Shown here: one piece after another, positions 24,381-61,369 of the stretch
Layout: each line of letters begins with the position of its first letter
Numbering within the stretch: position 1 is the stretch's first letter
Assembly: GCA_963691815.1 (NCBI GenBank)
Contig: OY829660.1
Location: forward strand, 29,337,527 to 29,401,526
Direction: 5' to 3'
From: Echiichthys vipera
Taxonomy: Eukaryota > Chordata > Actinopteri > Perciformes > Trachinidae
DNA: 64,000 bases
Made by a program: the position numbers and the translations under genes
Notes under the pieces: generated by a model
Databases searched by the model: none
Seen by the model: only the letters and a program-made list of their open reading frames with translations
What the model was told of the DNA's origin: nothing

Positions 24381-25741
24381 GCACTTCCTGTTCATTTTTT
24401 AATCCTATAGAAAACATTGTTGAAATCTTCTCTTCTGACACAATGGTTACTGTTCTCTAATTTTGATCACTGTTTTTTGTTTGTTTTTACTAAATAAAAG
24501 TTTTTGGTGAAGTTGAAATCAAGCTTTTATTAGTTGTTCTCTAATTTTGATCTCCCCACACACGTATGTACAGTATATAGGAGAGGAGGCCCTACGTATG
24601 TGTCTATATCTATGAGAGACTGGTAATAGTGTAACGAGAGAGAGAGAGCCTGAAAATTTTCCTGAGTAAAAGTAAATTCCACTGCTCACCTTTAAGGGTA
24701 ATGTGTTGTTCACCTGTTCTTTTATGAAAATGGCAGGTGACACAAATAACAGGTGCACAAAACAACACAAAGACGCAGAGAAGAACGCTGCACGTGTCTC
24801 TCCAGTGTCTGCATCAGTGAATCTGGGCTCGACTTTGCGTCTCCCTTTGAAACCTGTGAACGTGCACTCATCAGATTACTTACACCTGGCCTGACAAAGC
24901 CACCCCTTCCCATCCTGGCTTGGTTGATGTGCAACTAATTAAGCCTTTAAAGGTTGAATCTATAGAATCTTTATTAAAAGCTATATCATTTTAAATAATA
25001 CACCCACGGGGCATTTTGAGGGGTACTGAATAAAAGTACTGACTTTCCATTAAAAAAAAAATCTATTCTGAATTAATATTTCATTTTTTTTGACGGCCTT
25101 AAAAATGACTTTCTGTCCCGTTCTGTTTCGATTGTAGCAACCAATAGCGTTGGGCCTTGCGGGTTGCCAGGGTTGTCTGTTGTTGGGTGCAGCTCCTGTA
25201 GGCTGGCACTGGGTGAAATGGAGTTTGCCAATCCTGCAGTTGCTTCAGAGCCTCAGTGAAGGGGGCGTTATTTGTCCTAGCAGCTGAGTGAGCGGAGACG
25301 GGCAAAAACCAGAGTCAAAATAGGCCAAGCATTCACTCCATGGACTGAGAGAAAGGAGAGAAGCGGCATTAAAACGCATGCCCAAATGGCTACGTTTCTC
25401 CTCGATTGCTAAGATCTAGACTATGATCCTGAAAAGTATTTCTTAATGTGTTCAGAACCGAAACTTAATCATTTTTGCCATTGGTTTAGAGAAAGTCAAA
25501 CCTTCAGAGATCAAAAATAATATGCATTAAAACCATGAGCACAGTTATATGTAATTAATAACCTGCGGTGATCATGTTATGAAAATGCAACACAATAACA
25601 TCAACATTAATTCAAAGACATTCAACCATTAGTTATATTGTTTTCAATCATTTTCAGTGATAGTAATGTATTTGATAGCACATGAAACCCCTTTCCTATG
25701 ATAATAAATGAGCATGAACAATCCAAAAACAATAGACCCCC
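24381..25741. other. Intergenic DNA
   Basis: Mostly AT-rich. A short GA run occurs near 24640. I see no gene or named element. Confidence 0.4.
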
Positions 25742-26920
25742 AAAGCAATTTCAGTCAACAGCAACTGGACTTGGTTATTTGTCTAAGAAGACGTTTCAAA
25801 TCTCATCCAAGAGGCTTCATCAGTTCATGTACACAACTGACCAGGCTGGGACTGGTCTAACTAACTGGTGTGGAGATCCAGGTATTTAACCTCTCACAAG
25901 GTCGATGATGTCACTGGAACCCTTTATGCTCCAAGTGTCAACAACAGTCGTTGGTGGGAAGTAGGTTTCGACTTTGTTAGTTCTCTCTTGAGTCTTCACA
26001 ACAGGCCATTTGTGAACAGTTGTTCTTTGGGGTTATATTGTTGAATCTCCTGAAGGGATGAAAAGGCAGCATTGTAAATTGGAGATAAGTGGTGTCTCAG
26101 ACATCCTCCTCTGGTTAGCGATGGTTTCTCTACTTTTGCAGATGGCTTCTTTAACTCTTCTTTCAAAACACAGCTGTGCCATGGGTTCACCAGTATTCCC
26201 TATTGTGGCAAATCTATACATGGAGGAGGTAGAGGACAAGGCTTTGAACTCCTTCAAAGGATTAACCCGAGCCATTGGTTCAGATATGTGGACGACACAT
26301 GGGTTAAAATCAAATCCAAAGATGTGCAAACTTTTACCGAACATAAACTTAGGGGACAGAAACATCAAGTTCACCAGAGAAGAAGTCAAGAAAAATAGTT
26401 TGCCTTTCTTAGACTGTGACGTCCATATGGAGAATGACAGGAGCCTCCACATTGGGGTATACAGAACACCCACTCACACAGATCAATATCTACTGTTTGA
26501 CTCTCACCACCCCCTGGAACACAAGCTTGGAGTTATCAGAACACTGCAACACAGAGCTGATAACGTACCCACCAGCTTACAGGCCTAAGGGGAAGAACGC
26601 AAGCACCATTGTTCACAAATGGCCTCCTGTGCGCCAACGACTGTCGTTAAGACTCAATAGAGCACTAACAAAGTCCAAACCTACCTCCCACCAACGACTG
26701 TCACTCTAACGACGGTCGTTGGCACTTGGAGCACAAAGGGTTCCAGTGACATCCTCGGCCTTGTGAAAGGTTAAATACCTGGATCTCCACACCAGATAGT
26801 TGGACCAGTCCCAGCCTGGTCAGATGCGTACATGAACTGATGAAGCCTCTTGGATGAGAAGTGAAAAGTCTTCCTAGACAAATAACCAAGTCCAGTTGCT
26901 TTTGGCTGAAATTGCTTTGG
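25742..26920. mobile_element. Penelope-like element remnant with inverted pLTR arms
   Basis: The left arm (about 25742-26010) and right arm (about 26640-26920) are inverted copies: CAAAGCAATTTCAGTCA at the left reappears complemented near 26908. Between them on the plus strand is a frameshifted reverse transcriptase end: GSPVFPIVANLYMEEVED, YVDD at 26285-26296 in another frame, NSLPFLDCDVHMENDRSLHI and TPTHTDQYLLFDSHHPLEHK, as in Neptune/Poseidon-type Penelope elements. The 5' part and the GIY-YIG end are missing. Confidence 0.85.
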
Positions 26921-26949
26921 GATAACGATGACCTGGACAAATGAGAATA

Positions 26950-27543
26950 TTCACACTCTGGTTAATTAAACTTTTGACAGTACTGTTATTCAGAGATTAA
27001 ATCGTACTCTCCTTGTCCATGAAAGACTGAAAAACCTGCGTTGTTTATGACCTGAGGGTCATTTTCTCCATGTGTAAGTTTCCTCAGATCTGTTAAGTTT
27101 CACATTTAACAGCCTGCTTCAAAGATCATTAACAAACCTTCAGCGTGTCCTGTAGAAAACTGTTAGAGCAACCATCATTCTTCTTCGTTCCATCTCAAAG
27201 ATCAAAGTTTGAGAGAGAGAGGGAGGGAGAAAGAGAACATCTGCCAACATCTGGTTGTTGGCAGGGTCAGTTAAGGAGGGGATGAGAGCAGAGAGGCCCA
27301 GGACATTTTGATAAGACATCCTTCATTTACCTCAGGGTGGCATTAGTGGTGTCACCACAGTTAGTGTCCCCCCTGACGATGAGACATAGGGCAAGCTCCT
27401 ACACCATTAAAGACCAGCATGCAGTTCCTTAATGTGTGCCAAAGCTAAAAATCTGTGTATGAAGAGTCTCAGAGTGGAGAGAAGGAGCTGATCATATTAG
27501 AATGACCAATGAACTGAAGCCAAGACTGACTGTGCTAACCTTT
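26950..27543. other. Intergenic DNA downstream of dnai4
   Basis: Nothing recognised; a short GA-rich stretch lies near 27215. Confidence 0.4.
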
Positions 27544-27549
27544 TTTATT
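27544..27549 (-). terminator. dnai4 poly(A) signal (candidate)
   Basis: AATAAA on the minus strand lies about 180 bases after the dnai4 stop codon, a sensible 3' UTR length. No cleavage site can be proved from sequence. Confidence 0.55.
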
Positions 27550-27729
27550 TGGATATTTTATACAAGCACTGCTTCTATGCAAGTGTCTTTAACTTCATGA
27601 CAGGCATGAAGCTTGAATGCTTTTAACAGTAAAGACCAATGTACAGTAATGACTTAATGTTACCCATACATCTGTACGTATACTTCTCTTTGTACTGGTA
27701 CATCTTGGGTATACAACTGTTTCCTAAAG

Positions 27730-54440
<26,711 letters not shown>

Positions 54441-54477
54441 GAAACCGTTTCTATTTCTGTTGTTGAAGGCCTTGCGT

Positions 54478-54491
54478 GTTGCCATAGCAAC
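54478..54491. promoter_or_regulatory. RFX X-box upstream of dnai4
   Basis: GTTGCCATAGCAAC fits the X-box consensus GTNRCC-N(0-3)-RGYAAC at every position. It starts 37 bases upstream of the first dnai4 ATG. RFX factors, with FOXJ1, activate motile-cilium genes through such sites, usually close to the transcription start. The setting is GC-rich with a CGTGACG core next to it. The site and position are seen; use by RFX is inferred. Confidence 0.8.
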
Positions 54492-54617
54492 GTGACGCCC
54501 CGCGCCCTCCCGCCGGACCTTCTCAGTGGAATTCCATTACTACGCAACAGCCTCAAACCTAGTTAACTTTCTATCAGCTGATATCAATGACATACAAGGC
54601 AACAGGGGGGAAAAACA

Positions 54618-54780
54618 GGGCCCGATTTCAGAAAGCAGGATTAGTGCAAACTCTAATTAATCCTGAGATGAGGGAAACTCTGGATTTGTGGTTAAAGAAA
54701 GAAACATAATTTAAAACTCTGGGCCAGTAACCATGGTAACAGCTTCTGTGAACCTAACCTGCTCCCAAACCCAGAGTATC
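54618..54780. mobile_element. Harbinger-like remnant upstream of dnai4
   Basis: Begins GGGCCCGATTTCAGAAAGC, close to the terminal repeat of the elements at 61224-64000, and has the same CTCTGG/ACTCTGGG style inside plus the X-box-like GTAACCATGGTAAC (54727-54740). The right end diverges after AACCTAACCTGCT. Confidence 0.6.
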
Positions 54781-54814
54781 TGTGTGTGTCCTTCCTCTGA
54801 CAGAGACAGACACG

Positions 54815-55040
54815 CTGTTCAATGCAATTCAATTCAATTTTATTTATAGTGCCAAATCATAACAAAAGTTATCTTTACAGAGTAGGTAAAGACCACACTC
54901 TATGTCGTATTTATGATTTACATAGACCCAACAATTCCCCCGTAGATTACGGTGGCAACGAAAACCTTCCCTATAATAGACACGAACGTGGAACTGTTTC
55001 ATTTCTTTATTCACTCAGTCAGTATCAAAGCGCTTAAATA
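54815..55040 (-). mobile_element. L2-like LINE tail, short copy
   Basis: TTTATTTATAGTGCCAAATC followed by ACAACAAAAGTTATC-like text and GTGGCAACGAAAACCTTCCC match the copy at 60225 and, inverted, the 3' end at 48300-48560. Confidence 0.75.
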
Positions 55041-55074
55041 CAAATGTCAGAATCAAAATCCTACTAATATTAGC

Positions 55075-55285
55075 TCACTTCCTCCTCTTTAGTCATTTAG
55101 TTTAATCTGAACTTTTGACTTTACTTACGTTAGCTTACTCCCTCTTCTTTAGTCATTTAGTTTAATTTGAACGTTTGACTTTACTAACATTAGCTAACTC
55201 CCTCCTCTTAAGTAATTTAGTTTAATTTGAACGTTTGACTTTACTTTACTAACGTTAGCTAACTCCCTCCTCTTTCAGTCTATTT
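55075..55285. repeat. ~62-bp minisatellite, three to four units
   Basis: The unit runs CTCCCTCTTCTTTAGTCATT, TAGTTTAATTTGAACGTTTG, ACTTTACTAACGTTAGCTAA. Three units are clear; the last has a 5-bp ACTTT duplication. Confidence 0.9.
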
Positions 55286-55289
55286 TAAT

Positions 55290-57239
55290 GCTTCGGCTCC
55301 GTTCTTCTTCTTCCTTGTGTTTTCTGTTGGACGCGTCATTCGTTTCCATGGTTTCTCACACTGGTTTCACTGCAAACTGCGCACAGCCAATGGGCGTATG
55401 AAACGACATCACGTAGCATTACGGCACAGCGTTCATGGGAAACGTAGGAAGTACCGCAACAGGAATAAATGACCGAGAACAGAGGCTTGTATCATGCATG
55501 TAATGCCTCATATTCTACATCACAGGCCAAACTGGCTAGTAAGTTATTATTAACACCCACCAAAATGAATTTTTACCCGCATTTGGCGGTTGTTAATTTA
55601 GAACCCTACTCAGGTCTATCTAATATTATCACTTCTATGCAATCCAAGTAATTTCTTTGAACAGTGCTTTTTGGCCTCATTCAAATATTCAATCCAACTC
55701 TGAATACAACTTCGATATCTCCTTTTTAAATCACACTGCTACTCTGTGCGGACAGCTATCGATTTTTTTAGAGCACCTCCACTAAAATGTTTAAGGCACA
55801 TTATGTGAAATCTCTGTTTAAATAGTAAAGAGTGAGACAGAAAAAAAGAGTGTGACAGAACTAGGGCTGCCAACTCCCTGAAATGGAAATAAGGGAGAGG
55901 AGACTGGAGTGCAGCCATACAAATAAGTGAATTATACTTGGTTGTAAGAAGTCATTTTCATGCCATGTATGAAGCTAAGCAAGACATTTCCCCCTGTTCA
56001 TCATTGTATTAATGTATTATTATTATTAGTCTTATTTCTTAGTCTACTTAGGCCTCAAGAGCCATTGGCAGATAGACACACCAGGGGAAGCAGGGCTGCC
56101 AGAGCTCACAGGAAGAAGATAAGGGAAATGAAGACTGTAATTCTAAGTTTTTAATGATAATAAGTACTTGAGTATTGTCTGATGTTTTATATTTCTACTC
56201 CACTTCATCTTGGAGACAATCATTTTTATTTTATATTTTCATTTTGCTTACCCTATTTATTTAATAACTTTCTTTTAACATGTTCTTCAGTATTGCAAAC
56301 ATCTTTATTTTAACAGTGCGACATAGTGTTTTCTCATTATTTAGTATAAAATTAAAATAAAAAAATAGTGTTTTTAAAAAAAGACTTAAATTATGGTAAA
56401 TTAAATAATAATTTCAGTCTAAAAAGCAATTTCACATATTCTTTGAAATAAAACAATCATATGTGCAAAAAACAATTTCGATTTCAGATTTCAGATTTAA
56501 AAATAATAAGCAAAGGCAATTTGTGCCTAAAAAGGTCAAAGGCCATGACTACAATTAGTAACAGTAGGCAGCTTATTTTGGGCAGTATTAGGCAAAAACT
56601 TCCATAATAACCTTGGGGATAGTGTAAATGAAGTGATGTGAGAGAAGATCAGACCTCTGAGTCTCTTCTAGGCTCTGTTTTCAGCAGCAAGCAGATGCTT
56701 ATCCTCCAGAGCTTTAGTTCAAAACCCTGCACAAGATGTCATAATTCAGAGTGACGATCAACTCAGCCTTCATTAGTGCAACAGAATACTTGTTCTGACC
56801 ATTTATTTTTCATTGAAGAAAACATTCTCTCCACATAGCCAGTAGAGGAAGATAAGCTGCCTGGAGAACTGCCGCCCACCTGCCGTTCCCTTGGAGACCC
56901 ACTCCTGATGCTCTGAGAGGCACTCTAGCATGCTGTTGACAGTAACACACAAAGCGTGTGAAGTAGCAGAAAGCATGTGTATTTATTTGTCATACAACTC
57001 ACCGTCAAAAATGCCCTCCGTCCCCCTGTCTATTATGCACTTATATAATGTTACATTAAACCTGGGAGATTTAAACAAATAACAAAAAAAAAAATCTGAG
57101 TGAGATATCCTATGATGCTAAGCTTATGGTACGACAAATGCTGAATATTACAGTGAGTTATAGGTATGTCAGTGAGATATGGCACAGAAAAGAATTTCCA
57201 ATTTTTTTAATCAATCTTCCAAAAGTACTGAGCAAAACC
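55290..57239. other. Unannotated DNA upstream of dnai4
   Basis: A CCAAT box (55387-55391) and a CACGT near 55411 could belong to a promoter, but I see no coding exon on either strand. Short fragments AGGGCTGCCAACTCCC (55862) and CAGGGCTGCCAGAGC (56091) hint at a small repeat. Confidence 0.35.
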
Positions 57240-58460
57240 CAACTCCTCCTCTGTTTGCTTCAAGGGTCTTGGTAATAATGATGATGTTGAAAGTGAGAGA
57301 CCCCAAGAGCCTATAGTTCCACTGGCGATCACTGCTGCTAGCAGGCTAGTTGGCATGGTAACAGCGCATTTTAAGTTTGCCAACTACAACTTCCTGGGTC
57401 GCCGTTTTGGGACAGAAAAGTTTTGTCAATCATTCATACCGGCCTGGTTGAACAGGTGGAGATGGCTACATTATGACACTGAGACCGATCAAGTTTTTTG
57501 TTTCGCTTGTTTGAATGCTAAAGAGAAAAAACTATACTCGGCCGACGACACTTTTAGGGCAGACAACCCATTCCTGTCAAACAGATTTGGAAACTGGCAT
57601 ATAGGCACAACAAAATTCATACATTCATCTTCAACCGCTTATCCCGGGGTCGGGGTCGCGGGGGTGCTGGAGCCGATCCCAGCTGACATTGGGCGTGAGG
57701 CGGGGTACACCCTGGACAGGACGCCAGTCTATCACAGGGCACATAGAGACGTACAGAGACAGACAACCATTCACACCTACGGGCAATTTTAGAGTCATCA
57801 ATGAACCTAACACCTGCATGTCTTTGGACTGTGGGAGGAAATCGGAGTACCCGGAGAAAACCCACGCTGACACGGGGAGAACATGCAAACTCCACACAGA
57901 AAGGCCCAGGCCGGGATGCGAACCTGTAGCCTTCTTGCTGTGAGGCGACAGTGCTAACCACTACACCACCGTGTAGCCACAACAAAATTCAATGAACATG
58001 AAAAATCTAAACTAAATGCCCACTACTTGGGTTGTGAAGTCTAACAATCCAATGGAGCACCCTGTCGGATATTGTTTTAATGGCACTAGTCACATGTCAG
58101 GATGTTTCTCTGGAGTCCAGGCCTGGATGAAAGACTTGTGCCCACATGTATGTGCATTATAGCAATCATGCACTTGACTTTGTTCTCCAGGAAGTCGCTG
58201 ATGAAGTAAGCCCTGCTGCGGATACTTTAAATTTAGTGTGTAACGTTGCGACTGTTATCGGAGGATCTGCAAAACACAAACACTTTTTGCTGTTGATGAG
58301 GTTGCTGTGAATATCTTAGGCCTATGCCCAACTAGGTGGTATGTCCGTGCCATAGCTATAAGCTGCATATTGACCGTGTACAGCGCTCTTTTAGCCACAC
58401 TGACTGCACTAAAAGATGACAAGGGGAAGAGGGAAGACACAAGCAGGCCAAAACAGTAGA
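57240..58460 (+). pseudogene. hAT-type transposase remnant with TTF zinc finger
   Basis: 57355-57620 encodes FLGRRFGTEKFCQSFIPAWL and HYDTETDQVFCFACLNAKEK, a TTF-type zinc finger as in hAT transposase-like proteins. After the SINE the text continues in sense (FNEHEKSKLNAHYLG). 58190-58440 encodes EVADEVSPAADTLN, ILGLCPTRWYVRA and ALLATLTAL, typical of the middle of such proteins. Stops and frameshifts abound. A last piece may lie at 59795-59915. Confidence 0.65.
57620..57977 (-). mobile_element. tRNA-derived SINE with 14-bp target duplication
   Basis: On the minus strand it has an A box-like TGGTGTAGTGG, a B box-like GGTTCGCATCC (complement at 57914-57924), a conserved body (TTTGCATGTTCTCCCCGTG) and the tail GGGATAAGCGGTTGAAGATG. 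CACAACAAAATTCA flanks it at 57606-57619 and 57978-57991. It is inserted in the hAT transposase remnant. Confidence 0.93.
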
Positions 58461-58464
58461 GCAA

Positions 58465-59790
58465 AGTTTGGACGGCTCAGCTAAATTGTAGATTGTATTT
58501 AGAGTGTAAATCGCAGTATAAAGGTTACATCATAATCATACACCAGAGAATAGTTACAGGCTTTATGGTAATAAGACAATCAAGGTAAATCACAAATAGT
58601 GACTTCAGGAGGGATATGGTATGCTGGATGTAAACACTCAGAGATTAGATGGTTATAATCACCATATCACAGTAGATGATCTGCACAGTTGAGAGTCAGG
58701 AAAGAAGAAAGTAGTGTTTCCATTCATTATACTCAGTTAGATTAAGATTCACTTTCATTCATTATATTCAGTTAGGTTAAGATTCACTTTCAGATATTAA
58801 CACATATACTCAGTTAGGTTAAGATTTATTTTCAGATATTAACACATATATACTCAGTTAGATTAAGATTCATTTTCAGACATTAACACATATATACTCT
58901 AATTTCATGTTTTGATTTCACACAACTGCACAACGCAGGCAAGTGCTAATCTACAGTTTCTCAGGCTTACACTACATTTGATGATTTCAGTTGATAGTTT
59001 TACAGGTAATAACACTATACCATGATTGGGTTTATAATTTACAGTTTTACAGTTTATAAGTTACAGTGTTACAGTTCATAATTTACAGTTTTTAAAGTTT
59101 CATTTACAAATGTTTTGTCACTGGTTCATTTGTATCACGTGCTAAAAGATTAACGTGAAGAAATCAATGCAGCCGTTGCTCGCGCCCAGCGCAGTCGCCC
59201 ATTATCTATGTATGTCAAAACACAGGCCATGGGGACTATGTAGGACTTTTCTCCTCCATAGAATGATGAGATGATCAAGAATGATTACATGATGACGAAA
59301 TGAAGGCCGGAGGTTTTTCACCTGCATGAGCCGCGGATGGCGAATTGATTTCTAACGATAATACTTTAATGAGGGTTATGAACCCTCACAGGAGGGATAT
59401 GTGGAAGAAAACATGACTGAGAAACTGAATAACAGGACGAGATCACCGTGTACTGGGGACATAGGCCTGATAAGCACACATTCTGTTTAGAAAATAATAG
59501 AACTGTATTTTGGCATTATGACGTCTGGACACAAAGTACTCTACTGATTGTAAATGTATGGGTGTGTAATGGAAAGACCTGATGGGGCGTGTAAACGTTG
59601 TCAGCACACGGACCTCCGTATAAGAGGGAAAGTTCTGTTAAGAGACATTTGGAATTTAGGAATTTGGATTTTGGAATCTTGGAACTCTGTGTGTTAAAAC
59701 TTGATTCAATAAATTCCCCTCGATGGCTGTGAGACGTCTCTGCTGACTCCTTCTTGTAGACCTTTCTATTTTTATAGTACATGGTTCTAC
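58465..59790 (+). mobile_element. LTR-like block inserted in the hAT remnant (candidate)
   Basis: The right part looks like an LTR: a TATA-like CCGTATAAGAGGGAAAG at about 59617, AATAAA at 59709-59714, a GT/CT-rich end and TACA near 59781. No target duplication or left end could be fixed, and no internal genes are present. Confidence 0.4.
58725..58905. repeat. ~45-bp tandem repeat inside the LTR-like block
   Basis: About four units of ACTCAGTTAGATTAAGATTC, ACTTTCAGATATTAACACAT. Such arrays are common in the U3 part of LTRs. Confidence 0.85.
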
Positions 59791-60224
59791 CATACTAGAA
59801 GGTTGCAGAGCTCCAAAACAAAATGCGAAGATGTGCTCAGACAGCTGAAAGCGGCACTTCGACATGATGAAAAGATGCTTGAAAAAGTGAATATACTGGA
59901 GTACACACAAATTCAGAACATATTACATACAGAGAATGTTGCCCCGAATTTTTGCACAATGAAGTGTGTACTGTAGCACGAGTGTGTGATACAGTGTGAA
60001 TTCCTGTAACCCTGTCTCTGTAAAATAGATAATTACAGTTTTCTACTAATCCTAATCTAGTTACAGCATTTAATGATTAATATCCACAAATCAAAAATCT
60101 TGATAAATTACATTAAAATAAGCAAAAAATCTGATCAGGGACTTCAATTTCACATTATTTTTCCCATCTGTCTTTGTCACCTCTCCATTGGTTGTAGACT
60201 TTGTCCAGGTTGATTGCCCAGTCT

Positions 60225-61035
60225 GCTTTTTCAATTTAATTCAATTTTATTTACAGTGCCAAATCACAACAAAAGTAATATCAGGACACTTAGTAAGTAT
60301 AGACCACACTATGACTTATTCATGATTTACAGAGACCCAACAATTCGCCCGTTGAGTACAGTGGCAACGAAAACCTTCCCTATCACAGGCAGGAACGTCG
60401 GACACACCCAGCTCTATGGAGGACGGCCATCTGTCTGGACCGGTTGGGGAGGAAGAAAAGGAGAAAGACAGAAAAGACGCACAGATGGACAGAGAGAGAA
60501 AAAGACAGAAACAAAGACAGACAGAGAGACACTTCCAGAGATGCAAGCAACCACAAAAGTAACAATAACTATAATTATAGTTAGAGCAATGTGAATATGA
60601 CTTATATGTTATGGCAGTTAAATATAGCAGAACAGCAAAAAAACAACCACAGCCAAGGTGTCAGAACATGACAATGACAAGAGCAATTATGGTGGTGAAT
60701 ATGAAGTTGAATTAGTAACACGCATTGATGAGACATGAATGATACAGACTGAGAGGATAGAAGCTCAAAGTATCAGGAAAAGTATTATCCCCCAGCAGAC
60801 TAGGCATCATTAAGCATGGCGAAATCAGCTTAGGCCCTGTACATGCAGGTTCTAAGAGAAATTGAATGCAGCAACAACATAGCTCAGGGATCGTAAGCCC
60901 TAGCTATAAGCTTTATCAAAGAGGAAAGTTTTAAGTTTACTCTTAAATATGGGAACAATGTCTGCCTCTTGAATAACACTTGGGAGATGGTCCCACAGGA
61001 GAGGAGCTTGATAGCTGAAGGCTCTGCCTCCCATT
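60225..61035 (-). mobile_element. L2-like LINE 3' end
   Basis: Contains the 3' UTR (complement of GAAGGTTTTCGTTGCC), a CAGA-rich repeat at 60445-60530 and the last coding residues (AEPSAIKLLSCGTISQVLFK), matching the copies at 47775 and 23340. Confidence 0.8.
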
Positions 61036-61369
61036 TGTCAGACCCGGGTCGGAATGAGTACTCAGATGCGGAGGTACGCAGATCAAACTGGTATTTATTC
61101 TTAATATCCAAGACGTGAGGCGCTGAGCCAATAAAACACTGAACAAAAAGTTGCTCTGAACAGGAGGAAAAACAATTATCAAAGTTAGCAAACAAATCAC
61201 AAAAACAAAGTCGCTCCGACCATGGGTCCGTTTCACAAAGCAGGTTCAAAAAACTCTGAGTCTAACCCTGAACTCTGAGTTGATCTACTCTGAGATAGGA
61301 AACTCTGAGTTTTCGGTTCCAGAACAGCAGATTTGCGTTAGGTTGATCAACTCAGAGTAGTTTGACCTG

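Noticed and set aside
55290..55460. Promoter and first exon of a divergent neighbour such as mier1
   Set aside because: In other vertebrates MIER1 lies head-to-head with this gene, and a CCAAT box is present, but I found no exon text of that protein in the window.
55075..58905. CRISPR-like spaced repeats
   Set aside because: The repeats at 55075 and 58725 are head-to-tail tandem units without unique spacers, in a eukaryotic genome.
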